DNA of 64,000 nt, taken from Euphorbia lathyris (lineage: Eukaryota; Streptophyta; Magnoliopsida; Malpighiales; Euphorbiaceae). A program made the translations under genes and the position numbers. The notes under the pieces are model-generated. The model saw only the letters and a list, made by a program, of their open reading frames with translations, was not told the origin of the DNA and searched no databases. Positions 23,420 to 34,665 of the stretch are shown one piece after another. The stretch lies in the NCBI RefSeq assembly GCF_963576675.1, contig NC_088915.1:37787501-37851500 (forward strand), in the 5' to 3' direction. Numbering within the stretch: position 1 is the first letter of the stretch; every line of letters begins with the position of its first letter.

Positions 23420-26257
23420 ATGACTAAGTTATCTTTCAAAGTCTCCGGTGCCGGCCACCAAAAGTCCAGCTCCGATGAACCTTCACAAAACCCTTCTACA
23501 CCGAGCAAGGGTAAAACTGGCCAAACTTCTGGAAAAGAGAAAGTTGTTAAGATCAGGACCTACTCCAAGGTCTTCGACAATATATCTGAATGGAAGGTAG
23601 AACCCTCTAGATGGGTTTCGGAGCACTTTGTGCAGAACGAATAGCCATTTGCCGAATGGATTTCTAAAAACGAGTGGACTGGGCTGTTCTCGGTCAGGGA
23701 TGAGACATATCCTGACCTAGTGAGGGAGTTTTACCACAACCTCAAGGTTGCCAGTGACTCCGCCGACTACCTAAGCACTGAAGTAAAAGGGAAAACCATC
23801 TTCATCAACCCTCTGTACATAGGAAATCTCCTCCAGCTCAAAACTGAGGGAGTAAGGCTGAGGAAGTCAGGAGATCAGGACAAAACCGACTACGTCCATA
23901 CCTTCTACAAACCTGAGGGTCACTCAGGAGAGATCTCAGCATCTTCAATGGGTCAGCACCAGAAGATGGCTCACTACCTGCTGAGCTACTTCATTTACCC
24001 AAAGATCAACTGCACTACATCAGCAACCAACTTTGAACAGTGCTTCATATGGCACATGCTGACGTACACCCCCATCAACATGCCGATTTTCTTAGTTGTT
24101 GGGTTTCTACGCAGCACGGGTACGATGAGACTTGGGTCACTCATAACTCGAATTCTTCTTGACCACAAGATTGATCTCAAAGGCGAGGAATCCTTCAGAG
24201 GAACTGAGATCACAGCTGCCTCGCTGAGGGCACTTAAATTTGGACAACCCTTGAAGAAGGGAAAAGTTGCTGCTGCTGGTCAAACTGACCAAGCTGAGGA
24301 ATCCACTGCTGTGCCTCAGAAAGGGCGACGATCTAAGGCCCCAGCTTCTCGCAAGAGAAAGTCTGCTGAGACTCCTTCACCAAATGTTGAGTCTCCTGCA
24401 AAGAGGCAGAGGTCAGCTGGAAAGTCAGCTGAAAAGAGAACCAGGCAAGATGAGCCTGGAACTGAGGAAGCTGCTGAACTACCTCAGAAGAAGCAAAAGA
24501 CTTCAACACTGGAACCTCTGGACGTTATACCGACCGACTTTATTATACCGGGTGATTCTCATTTCACTCAATGCCAAGGTACCGATGCTACGGAAACTGA
24601 GGTCCAGTTAGATGACCACTTCATCTCCCAAGTTGAGGAAGAACTTGATGGAGACAGCACTGCTGAAGAAGAAGCTGAAGCCAGTGGTCAGGATGACGCT
24701 GAGGAGTCTGAAGAGTATGACAGCGAAATCGAGGTTGAAAATGCTAACACTGGGTTAGAGTGTGGAGCTGTGCAAACTGACACCGAGTTAGCTGCTGGAG
24801 TTGAGCAAGTTGAGCAAGTTGAGCAAGCTGACCAGACCCATACTGAGCACAAGGAACCTTCTCCTACTCACTCAGAAGAACCTGCTCATCATACCACTCC
24901 ACCGCGTAGAAGGCGAAAGCTGGTTAAGGCCAGTGAGAAAATGGTCAGTGAACCTCTTGTGCAATCACCTTCTATTCCTGAACTTGTCCTCTCCAAGACA
25001 ACAAAGGAACCTTCTACTGTCAAACTGACATTCTTCAAGCGGCAATCCACTTCAACTTCCTCCGCACCGTTGGAAAAACAAGCCTCTGTTTCTTCTCAAC
25101 AGGAACATGCGGACCATAACACTTCAACCACGTCAACTAGTCAGGTTGAACCGACCACTGCTCATGCTGTCTCCTCAAGCATGGTGCTGACTCCCCATCT
25201 TTCCGCCGTCAGCACAGACAGTGTTCGGGTTATTACTTCTACAACAACTTTCTCTGCTGATCAATCAACAATTCCTCCAACTCAAGTGCAGATTGAGCCA
25301 ACTCATCCAGTCACTGACCAGGGTACTCTCTTCACTCCACTTTCTTCTGGTCATACTGATGTACATCAGGATGCCACTGAGTCCGGTAAAAAGCTCATTG
25401 ACTTAGTACAAGCACTCATCCACGATCTTCAACACTCCGCTTCGCCTGCTGCTGGATCTTCAATTCCTAAGACAACTCAACTCTCCCAGGTCACTCTACT
25501 TCTCAACGAAGTCAAGGGACTCAAGGATCTGCTGAATGTAGTCTTGTCATTCCAAGCCCATCAAGCTAAACAGGATTCACTTGCCAAGTTGGCAGAGATA
25601 CAGCTGTCAACAATTCAACATCTGAACTCTCTCCATCAGCAAGTTCAGAAGTTATCTGCTGTGAACACTGACTACGCCACTTCCTCAGAACTCAAGATGC
25701 TTTTTGCTCAGCTTCATACTGAGCAACTTAAGACAAATGAGCAAATGGTGTCCTATAGTCAGTGCTCAGTCGAGCAAATCGGTGAGGCCATCAGGCTACT
25801 TAACCTCAACAAACAAGAGATGGATACTGACGCGTTGAAACAGAATGAGTTGCTATCTCTCGCACAGCAATCCTTCAATCACATCCGTCATAATAATATC
25901 CAGCGTCATCATTATGACTCAGCTCTCTTGAAAACTTTCCACCAAGTCTTTGCTGGCCTCTCTGAAGCTCTCATCTGGCAAGCCAAAGCTCAAGCTTTCA
26001 GTGTAAATATGCTCAGTGCTGCTGATCTTCATATACCAGTCAAAGTATCAGCTGATGGAGTTGCCATTTTTAATGGCGTAAACGAAAGTGCTGACAAACT
26101 AAAAGAGCTTTCACAAGAACTTTCTCGTGGTGTCTTAACCGATGCGTTCAAGCTCCCTGAAGTTGACAAAACGGGGGAGAAAGCGCAAGCTGCCAGAGCT
26201 CAGCATGAGCGATGTCAGTACGAGCGAAGTCAGTCACAGGGCAAGAAAAAGAAATAG
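23420..26257 (+). pseudogene. Sirevirus extra (env-like) ORF, 945 codons with one stop
   Basis: One TAG at 23642-23644, readable as a mutated Gln codon, splits an otherwise open frame. The N-terminal third has EWISKNEWTGLF, VREFYHNLKV, KMAHYLLSYFIYPKI and MRLGSLITRILLD, a pattern of the putative plant transposon protein group. It can be aligned with part of the Athila accessory ORFs. The middle is low-complexity, with basic nuclear-localisation-like runs (RRSKAPASRKRKSAET, PPRRRRKLVK) alternating with acidic stretches. The C-terminal third is Gln/Leu-rich and may form coiled coils. No signal peptide or clear membrane anchor is seen, so a real envelope role is not supported. Confidence 0.75.
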
Positions 26258-26789
26258 ATAGGCTAGGTCTTAACATTTGTAATCTATGTGCTATGTTTAT
26301 TTCTTTTGCTGTGTAACTGCTGACTTCTTTCAACTTATATATCATACTTACTTTTCTTATTCAAATACTGAGTTATGATATATGCTAATAAGTACTGAGT
26401 TATTATGTATCTTCATTTATATCAGCTTTGTTTAACACTTATAATATTTATTGACTAAATGATATGCTGATAACATGTTTGACATGAACCTATACACTTA
26501 TGAAATATTCTGATAAGAACTCATTGAACAACAAATTACTCAGCGCGCTCTATATGTCTAAAAACTTCCGCCTAACACTGAGTAAATAGAATATGTGATA
26601 TAGCTGACCTATATCTGAAAACTGACCTTAGACTTACTCATTTAAATCCTTAAATGTCTTAAGTAAAACTAAGTCAGTAGCTCAACCCTTACGGGGGAGT
26701 TTGCTTAATTATACTAGGTCAACTATCATGGGGGAGCTCATACTGAGTTCCTTGTTGAATAGTTTTGCCAACATCAAAATGGGGGAGTT
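26258..26789 (+). other. Noncoding stretch before the Copia 3' LTR
   Basis: Contains many CTGAGT/ACTGAC words and three GGGGGAG purine blocks (26693-26699, 26730-26736, 26781-26787). The last is the polypurine tract; the upstream ones resemble the multiple polypurine tracts described for Sireviruses. Confidence 0.6.
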
Positions 26790-28128
26790 TGTTGAAACAC
26801 CTTTCCACATAATTTTGATTTGACAAAATTGTTTAAGTATAAATTAAAATACATATTCTAAACACACTAAGTTTAAATGCTTTGATTTATTCTACTAATG
26901 TGTTTGTTCAATGTTGAGTATAAATGTTATAAGTCATAAGGATTGGAAGGCCCAAGCCCAATACGGAAGCCAAGGCCCAAGTCAAACAACTCAGTACACT
27001 CGGCCCGTGTATGTCAAGACGTTGCTGTTTTGAACAAAAACGCAACTCAGCAATCGGAAGGATCTAGAAGACCTTCAGGAACAACTTCACAATGAAGCTG
27101 CTGAGTAGTCTCGACAAAGCGTACAAGACAGCAGCTGGCAAAGGAAAACTTCCAGACAAAGTGTTTCCTCTTTTGGCAAAGTTCAGACGACACAGTATGC
27201 TGTCCAGTTGACTTTACCATAAAAGGAGAGACCATCTGCTGAGCTGACCGAGGACAGAAGATACACGATTGTGATGGGCCGAGAGCTCTGTACAAGTCAG
27301 GATGACAATGACACATAGCCGTTTCCCTCCAACGGTTATTTCGAAATTCAAAATGACCGATGACCCAGACGTCTCTATAAATAGTGCCATCACAAGCTTC
27401 ACAACACACAGAACTTGATCAAGCCATTACGCTGACCAAATCTCTACAAGTTCTGCAAGCAAGAAGCAAAGCAAAATTCTTACACTACATTTCTCATATC
27501 TGTGTAAAAGTCTAGAGTGATTGTAAATCGTCTAAAGTGTCTTAGCACATCTTTGTATTAGGACAAAACACTTATCATTTCTAGAGATAGAAAGGAGAGG
27601 CTGAGTACTCGGTTTTAAGTACTCAGCGGAGAGATTAGGATTGAGTAGAAGTATAAAGGAAGGTACTCTTGTCATACTCAATTGCTGATATTGTAAAAGG
27701 TTTGAGGCTCTACCTTTAAAGAGCTCAGTAGAGTATTTGAAATCTCGGAACGTGTTCCGGGGACAGGACGTAGGCTTAGAAGAAGCCGAACCTAGATAAA
27801 TCTGCTGAGTGAAGTATTTCTTACCTTAACTCCTTATTTATATTGCTTGCTTTAAATAATCAAAACTGACCAAGTAAAGAGGTCAAGTTGAGTTGTGCGC
27901 GTTGAACGTCTGAGCTCAGGAATAGACTCTAAGTGCTATCTCCTGACTCAAGCTAAGAAACTGACCTAGTCACCTGTTGACTAAGCCAGTACCTTACTGT
28001 TCACTCAGCGTCGCTGTTCAAACTTTCTTTAGAAAAAGAAGTCTGCCTAAATTGTGAAAAAAGTTTAAATAGTTCCTAACCCCCCCCCCCCCTTCGAACT
28101 ATACTTGCAACTAAACAAGGGACCAACA
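26790..28128 (+). repeat. Sirevirus-like Copia 3' LTR (1339 bp)
   Basis: Direct copy of 16671-18009 with the same length and a handful of substitutions. The GCTGAGTACT/AGTACTCAGC stem-loop is kept at 27600-27627. It ends GACCAACA, followed by the TSD TGGAT. Confidence 0.93.
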
Positions 28129-29316
28129 TGGATGTGGTAAGTGAATGTGGATGCGTGTTGCCCATGACCCATGGCATTCCGTGTGCATGTGAGCTTAAAA
28201 CGTATATTGACACGAACACATCGGTCTGTGCTGACCGCATCCATCCTTTTTGGAGATCTCTTGCATTTGAAGGTTTGAGTGACATACCAGTTACTACTCC
28301 CTTATATGCTGACGGGTCTGAGGATCACCGGTTTTTTCACTCTCTTGTGGAAAAGGTTGAAAAATTAGATCCTTCAATGGTGCGTAGCATATCGATGATG
28401 ATTCATGATCAGATAAACCCGGAACAAAGTGGCTTCAAAGAACCTGAGGTCAAAGACACTGTTAGGGGTAGACCAAAGGGGAATTCATCAACGAAACGAA
28501 ATCCGAGTGCATGAGAGTACAGTCAGGCACCACGAGGTCGAGCACGGTCCTCAGGTTCGAGGAGTAGTTGTAGTCGAGGCCGATCCTTATCCTCATCTAT
28601 GCATAACAACGAGATGTCAGGTATATTTTATTTTAGTAATATATATGTTGAAGTTAAAGTAAACATATTTTTTTGATGAATTTCATATATTAATATTTTC
28701 AGCCGGATTTGATGCGGATATCGCCGGTTACCACCATTTACATCGGGTTCAAGGTCTCATCGTACCATTTATTACTGGATACCATGATGTTGTAGCAGAT
28801 GGTAACTGTGGATTTCGTGTTTTAGCCGATGTCATCACCTATAACCAGGAGGAGTGGAAGCTGATGAGAGTGCTCATAGAGAATGAAATGCGGGCAAATC
28901 GTGATCTGTATGCGCCAGTGTTTGGGAATGGATTCGATGTTGCCTTCGCGCGTATTAAATGGGCAGGAGCGGGGTGTAGTGAGTCCCACTGGATGGTGAG
29001 TCTGGATGACTTATATGTTGCTGCATCTGTTTTGAATGCATTAATATTCCTTTTTACTACATCACAGTTAGGATGTTGCACTATACTGCCAATGCGTTCG
29101 GACGATGGAAGACCACCAGAGCGAGAGATTGTGATTTGTCATTTGGGGAGTTATCAACACTACATACGTCTTTATTTAAGACCTGAATTTCCAGTGCCTC
29201 CCATTGCCACCCAATGGCGTATATTTCGGGATCCGAGTGTTCGTCACTTGGACAATCTATACGTTGAAAGAGAGCGACTTGGACTAGATTATATTAGTTT
29301 TATGTGTTGTAATTAA
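28129..29316 (+). pseudogene. MULE-A transposase C-terminus fused to an OTU protease domain
   Basis: Exon 28129-28620 encodes ECGCVLPMTHGIPCACEL and HPFWRSLAFE, the CxC...C-x-C region and tail typical of MULE/FAR1 transposases. A basic low-complexity stretch (APRGRARSSGSRSSC) follows, with one TGA at 28512. An intron with GT at 28621 and AG at 28702 leads to exon 28703-29316. This exon shows VADGNCGFRVLADVI, the Asp/Cys block of ovarian-tumour (OTU) cysteine proteases, SHWMVSLDDLYVAASVL, and YQHYIRLYL with the catalytic His. OTU enzymes cleave ubiquitin chains. Such fusions are known in plant MULEs. The OTU exon is intact although the DDE core is gone. Confidence 0.82.
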
Positions 29317-29435
29317 TAATATTTATTCATGAACTTATATTATTGTTACTGATTTTAGTTAAAATTGTATGGTATTTTTAGGTTTTAAGTACAATTCTGT
29401 AGTTATGGGTTTAACGGCCTATTTACGGGTTTAAT

Positions 29436-29677
29436 AAGCTATTTTTTTTGCCAATCCGTCATACGGACGTGATAGCCACACGCCTCACCGCATGGTCGGG
29501 CATATGGCTGTCATGCATCACCGTGTGGTCGGACGTGATAGCCACACTCGACCATGCGGTGAGGCGTGTGGCTATCACGCCCGACCACACGGTGAGGCGT
29601 GTGGCTATTACGCCTGACCACGCGTTGAGGTGTGATAGCCACACGCCCACGTGACGGATTGGCAAAAAAAATAGCTT
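29436..29677. repeat. MULE-A subterminal inverted repeat with 33-bp dyad units
   Basis: The outer arms 29436-29461 and 29652-29677 are perfect 26-base inverted repeats (AAGCTATTTTTTTTGCCAAT plus CCGTCA). Inside are GC-rich units such as CGTGATAGCCACACG and CACCGCATGGTCGG recurring at a 33-bp period (29468, 29534; 29486, 29519). They then appear in reverse complement, so the whole folds on itself. It lies in the 3' flank of the OTU exon. Confidence 0.9.
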
Positions 29678-29700
29678 TTTCATCCCCATAACCCATGAAA

Positions 29701-29762
29701 GGGCATTTTCGTCCTTTCACGGGGCTAGGGGTGGGAATTTGGGGCTGGATTTAACAACACCC
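29701..29762. repeat. Right terminal repeat of MULE-A
   Basis: The block GGGCATTTTCGTCC...GGGAATTTGGGGC...AACAACACCC lines up with the MULE-B right end (63115-63172) in base pattern and spacing. It therefore marks the right terminus of MULE-A near 29762. The left terminus is outside the window, so the TSD cannot be tested. Confidence 0.6.
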
Positions 29763-30432
29763 TTTTAATCTAGTTTTTAATTGGGTTCTAAATTTTATTA
29801 AAATACGGTATACATGCCATTTTTATTATTCTTTGTAAATTTTAGAATAGTTTAAAATTCTATTGTAATTCAAAGAGGAAAAGAAACCTAGAACAAAGCT
29901 CATGCCCAAATTAAGGAGATGCAGCACGAAGATTTTCTTATTATAAAAGTGTTAGTTTACTTTTCAATAGAATGTACTAGAATACCCATGTATAGTCAAT
30001 TATGTATTTTGTTTAGCATATCCATTTCACTCTGTTATATCCATAGGCTAGATAAGTCGTAATTAATCAATTAACTTGATAATTAATCCCAAAATATTAA
30101 GCCATTAAATGTTTTCTACAATTGTACCTTATCAAGGTGTCGATCATTTAAATGTGGGTCATGCCAAAGCCATGTACCTTATAGAGGTCTCGGCCCACTA
30201 ATAGTAGCATACATTAACATGGGTTATTTTAAAACGGGACATTAACTCATTTATTGGGAGAAAAAAAAACCATTTATTAATCAAACCTCTTTTTCTTACA
30301 TGTAGATAATCAAACTGTAATTAATAATGACACAATAACTGAACAGCAAATAAGAGTTTAATGGGCTTGGAGCCCAAGAGATTAAATTCTAAAAGAAAAG
30401 AATTGGGATGCTCTTTGTAATGAGTTGGACCG
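29763..30432. other. AT-rich spacer
   Basis: No gene, RNA or clear element was recognised. The sequence is A/T-rich with a short A tract at 30262-30269. Confidence 0.5.
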
Positions 30433-31384
30433 TTGTCAATTAGAAGATCCACTAAAAGAAAAGCGAAAGATGGATATGGACCGGACCCATACCATGTAAT
30501 GCAATGTAATAGAGATCAACCTCTCTGTTCCAACCTCGTGGGTATTGGATATCGGAAGTGGGTCTCTGTTCCAACCTCGTGGGTATTGGATATCGGAAGT
30601 GGGTCACATTTGCTCAAATGTGACAGGACTTATGAATATGAGAATATTCGCATAAGGTGAAGTAGACCTTAGAGTTGGTAACGGTGCACAGGTTGTAGCC
30701 TTAGAGGCAGGAGAGTTCCATCTCGAAATGCCAACATGATTGATCCTAGTCCTAAAGAACTGCTTCTATGTTCCCGTTATGAGTAGGAACGTAATTTCTA
30801 TATCTTGCTTGGACAATGATAGTTTCGATTTTGCTATTTCGAATAGAAGTCTAACTATCCGTCGTGGAGACGTATTTTATGGTGTTGCACCATTAAACAA
30901 TGGCCTATATGTTCTAGACTTGAGTAGCAATAGCTACTTCTATAACATAAACACCAAGTTAGTCAAGCCCAAAGAGCTTAACTCAACTCATTTCTAGCAT
31001 TGTAGGTTAGGACATGTAAATGAGAAAATAATCTCTAAGTTACATGGACTTAGATTCCTAGGGTCATTTGATTTGGAATCATATGACACATGTAAACCCG
31101 GCCTTAGAGGAAAAATGACTAAGAGTCCTTTCAATAAGCAAGTTGAAAGGACCAAAGACTTACTGGAGATGATACACATGGATATATGCGGTCCATTAAG
31201 TACCTTAGCCATAGGTGGTTATAGCTACTTCGTCACTTTTACTTATGACTTCAGTAGATATGACTATGTCTATTTGATGACGCATAAGTCAGAAACCTTA
31301 GAGAGGTTTAAGGACTATAAAAGTGAATTAAAGAACCAACTTGGGCAAAAGTATAATGGTTATCCGATCGCATTGGGCTGGTGA
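30433..31384 (+). pseudogene. Degraded Copia protease-integrase fragment
   Basis: Contains the protease block WVLDIGSGSH, then RNVISISCLDND, an HCRLGHVNEK zinc-finger start, and the integrase onset MIHMDICGPLSTLAIGGYSYFVTF. Several stops and shifts break it. A 41-bp tandem duplication at 30523-30563/30564-30604 lies over the protease site and changes the frame. It resembles the Angela-like Copia at 50830-60303 in its protein motifs. No LTRs were found. Confidence 0.8.
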
Positions 31385-31441
31385 GTACTTAATCCAAGAG
31401 TTCAATTTTTATCTTAGCCTTTTTATCATGTTTTTAGGCTA

Positions 31442-31605
31442 ATTCGATTTTGTTATTTCGAATAAAAGTCTAATTACCATCGTGGAGACGTTATTCATAG
31501 TGTGGCACCATTAAACAATGGTCTATATGTCATAGACTTGAGTAGCAACAACTACTTCTATAACATAAACACCAAGTTAGTCAAGCCCAAAGAGCTTAAC
31601 TCAAT
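31442..31605 (+). repeat. Second copy of part of the Copia fragment
   Basis: About 164 bp repeat 30823-30986 in the same orientation with scattered differences, and both end at the AAGAGCTTAACTCAA block. It may be a local duplication or a remnant of a second Copia copy. Confidence 0.8.
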
Positions 31606-31639
31606 TTATACACCTATTTACGCCTAGTGGAATGTAAAT

Positions 31640-33860
31640 TTACCGAAACAAGAAATTACAGACTCAACCCGGATGAAAATAGAACACAACAGAATTATAT
31701 AATTCTGCAGTAGTGGCTGATCGGCCACCACTATAAAATTACAGAATTCTGCTTCCTCGATGGCATCTGCTTTTTTTAGTTTAGCAATTTCTTCCTCTAG
31801 GGCTTTTTGCCTCTCAGGTCTGTGGTTTCGCCTCTTCTGGGGCTACAGGCGTTGCATCATCCGCCATATTCAGTTTGTGAGTGATTACGTCTAGGCTTAC
31901 TCTTGTTAACACTTCATTCTTCCAGGCGAAAGTACTTTCACACTCTACCAGGGCCTTTGTGATATCTTCTTTTATTTCTGATTTGAACCCTTTAGCAATT
32001 TTCACCTTCTTTCCTTCAGCAATAAGGTACATCTCTGTGTCTCCTAACATCGTGGTGATAGGCTCCTCATCTTCTCCTTCATCATCCTTGGCCCGTGGGC
32101 GGATGCATAACAAGGTTGAATACATCTCTTGTGCCATTTTCTGACTTCATCTGATCATGACTCCTCCTTTACTTGTGGGGACATACATCGTCAGGTGGCG
32201 GATAGAGATCAGAGCTGCGGCTTCAGAGAGGAACGGTCTTCCCAAAATAACATTGTATGTTAATTGCTTGTCTATGATGGAGAATTCTAGATCTCCATTC
32301 CAGGCTTGGTCGTCATCTGCAATCTCACACTCTAATGTTATTTGCCTTTTGGTCTAAATTGTGTGCCCTGTTACTCCAAGGATGTCCACAATTGTTGTTT
32401 CTACCTGTATGGGATCTACTTTCAGCTTGGCAAATGCCCCTCTGGTGATCACGTTGTATGAACCGCCAGTATCTATCATGACTCTCTTCATCTCTCAGCC
32501 TTCAATTGTCATCGTTATCACCAAGGCATCTGCATGAGGGCCAATTGTTGGGCCTGCTTCCGCAAAAGGGTGTTTGAGGGCTGTCTTGTCTAAGACAGAC
32601 GTTTTAGCTTTCTTTGTTGGTGGTTGATATCCAGGTCCGTCAACAATGACGTTGATAACCTTTTTTACTTCTTTTTGGGTTCCGTCTTTTGTTTGTCACC
32701 ATCTTTGTCTTTATCATCTTGGATGAACTTGTCAAGTTTGCCTCTTTCAATCAACCTATCTATCTCTTTCGCCAGCTCCCAGCATGCCTCAGTGTCGTGG
32801 CCATTTCTTCTGTGGAACTGACAGTATGCTTTGGCGTTTCTTCTGAAATTCACATGCTCCCCCCACCCCTTTTGGTTTGGGATATGTAATGTCCCGCTTG
32901 TATTTGATTTTTTCCAGTCATAAGAGGATTTCTTGCTTAGGAGTGTTCAATGTGGTGTATGTTGGTTTTACTCTTGAATTTCTCATGCCTCTGGATGGCA
33001 GGTCAACAACTTTGTCTTTTTCTTTCCTTTTGGATTCACCTCTTTCTTTCTTTTCTAGCGAATTCGGAATTCTATTGATGTCATCTATCTTAATGAACCT
33101 TTTACATCTTTCCATCAATTCTACAAGGCTTTGAGGCTTGTGTATCACTAGTTTTTCTTTTAATCTTGCACATCTGGTATTCTTTATTACTGCTTCTACA
33201 GTTGTATTGACATCAACATTAGTGATCTTGATGCACAACTTGTTGAATTTTTCTATGTACTCCCTGAGAGATTCGCCTTCCCTCTATTTAAGCTCATACA
33301 GTCTTCGACTAGATACGACAGGTGGGATACTTCCTACGAATTTTGCACAAAACTCTCGACTCAGTTGTTCCCAGATGTCGATGGATTTAGTAGCGAGTGA
33401 TTGGAACCAGTCGTATATTGATCACTTCGGGGTGGTTGAGAACATTCTACAAAGGATTCCTTCGTTGGCAGCATAAATATTCATCAACTCTCTATACTGC
33501 CTTGTGTGGGTCTTAGGATTGTCTTCCCTTTTGTAATGGGGTAGGTTGGGAGCTTTAAACAGCCTATCCGGCTCGTAGCCTAGGATCCGCGCTGTGAAAG
33601 GCGAATTCCTATTGACTTGTTCACAAAAAGATGGTGGTGAGAATTCATGTGTCGATTGTTCCATCTTCTGGGAGGGTATTGCGGCCAATGAAAGTTCTGT
33701 TATTTTTAGTAGAGGGTGGAACAGAGGCTCCTCTAGTGGAAGGGGTTGGTCCTTCCAATGTCATTATGCTCGTGGTAAAAACTCTATTAATCTTAGAGCT
33801 CCACGCTCACCGCACCAATTGATATCTCGCAGAATTTCCTTTCACCGGAATGCCTCTTAA
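31640..33860 (-). pseudogene. Tat-lineage Ty3/Gypsy gag-protease remnant
   Basis: On the minus strand, from right to left: a gag onset (YEPDRLFKAPNLPHYKRED, 33688-33422), the capsid part (CARLKEKLVIHKPQSLVEL, 33238-32918), and a zinc-like YCQFHRRNGHDTEACWELAK (32853-32665). Then comes an aspartic-protease stretch near 32500-32190 readable as MIDTGGSYNVI and YNVILGRPFL, then acidic sequence to 31814. These fit gag-protease of the Tat/Retand branch. Multiple stops and shifts occur. RT and integrase are absent, so it is truncated at the left end. Confidence 0.75.
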
Positions 33861-34568
33861 ATACCACCATTTTCTAGAAAAACAGTGATATGGCAGCGCA
33901 GGCGTATCTGTCTTGGCTGGCGGATCTGTATCCTTGCGTCATGTCGGATCCTTGTTGGCGTATCCCTAAGATAGCGGATATAGTCCCTGTGTTGTGGTTT
34001 TATTCCATTAGGTCATTGTATCCATTGACTCTTTGGGTTTCGCCCTAAGGATAATTTCTAGATGTTATCAGGAAACTACCCTAACACCTTATATATAGAA
34101 GATGATGTCACACAACAAGGTACACACAACTCCCCAATTCATGCTGAATTACTATGTACTCGTCTTTTTACACTCTATTAAGTTTAGCATTAGAGCGTGA
34201 TCATTTTTTTCCTATTTTACCACAGACACAACGTAAATTCTAATTGACGTCACAACATTATAGTCAGGTTTATTCGTATCACATGCATTAAAGTTAAATA
34301 TAAAGTTTTTCATAAACTATTGGAGTAATTTGAAAATGATTAGAAATTCAACCTTATAATGTGATGAATTATCATTATGGTATGAAGGTATCCGTCATGT
34401 TCAATGAGGTTAGAAGTTAAAATCTGAAATTAAAGAAAAGTCCAACTGGGTTGTTGAGTGCGAACCAACAAGGCAACCCCAAGTCTGTTTTTTCATTTCA
34501 TGTCACATTAGATCAATTTCAACCTTAACTTTAAAGTAAATCATAATTTTATTCTATGCTCTTTTAAA
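33861..34568. other. Probable LTR remnant and NPC upstream region
   Basis: 33861-34190 includes TATATATAAGG on the minus strand near 34095-34105 and lies where the 5' LTR of the minus-strand Tat element would be, but no second copy is present to prove it. 34191-34568 is AT-rich upstream sequence of the phospholipase gene with nothing further recognised. Confidence 0.4.
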
Positions 34569-34577
34569 GTATAAACC
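34569..34577 (+). promoter_or_regulatory. TATA-like box of the NPC gene
   Basis: GTATAAACC stands about 95 bp upstream of the first ATG, a usual distance for a plant TATA box plus short 5' UTR. Confidence 0.4.
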
Positions 34578-34665
34578 TTTTTCTTGGTATTTTTCTGTCT
34601 TAAATACTTCTTCGTATTTGTTTCTCTCACCTTTCCACCGGAATTTCTTCTCTCGCCCACCGGAA

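Larger units (their letters stand above)
16671..28128 (+). mobile_element. Sirevirus-like Copia retrotransposon, 11.5 kb
   Basis: Both LTRs are 1339 bp (16671-18009 and 26790-28128), begin TGTTGAAAC and end GACCAACA. The TSD TGGAT is at 16666-16670 and 28129-28133. The PBS is TGGTATCAGAGC and the polypurine tract AAAATGGGGGAGTT lies at 26776-26789. Coding order is gag, protease, integrase, RT, RNase H and then a long extra ORF, which is the Sirevirus (SIRE1/Maximus) layout. LTRs of identical length with few visible differences suggest a fairly recent insertion, yet gag, pol and the extra ORF all carry stops or shifts. Confidence 0.93.

Noticed and set aside
24267..25406. Leu/Ser-rich frames overlapping the Sirevirus extra ORF
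   Set aside because: They are out-of-frame shadows of the long ORF at 23420-26257.
23420..26257. True envelope glycoprotein
   Set aside because: No signal peptide, membrane anchor or cleavage motif is visible; the N-terminal pattern fits the plant transposon protein group better.
32157..33860. Plus-strand frames at 32157-33860
   Set aside because: They are antisense to the Tat-lineage gag-protease remnant, which has recognisable motifs on the minus strand.
34618..34665. N-terminal extension of the NPC protein upstream of 34666
   Set aside because: There is no ATG in the extension, and the signal peptide begins right after the ATG at 34666.
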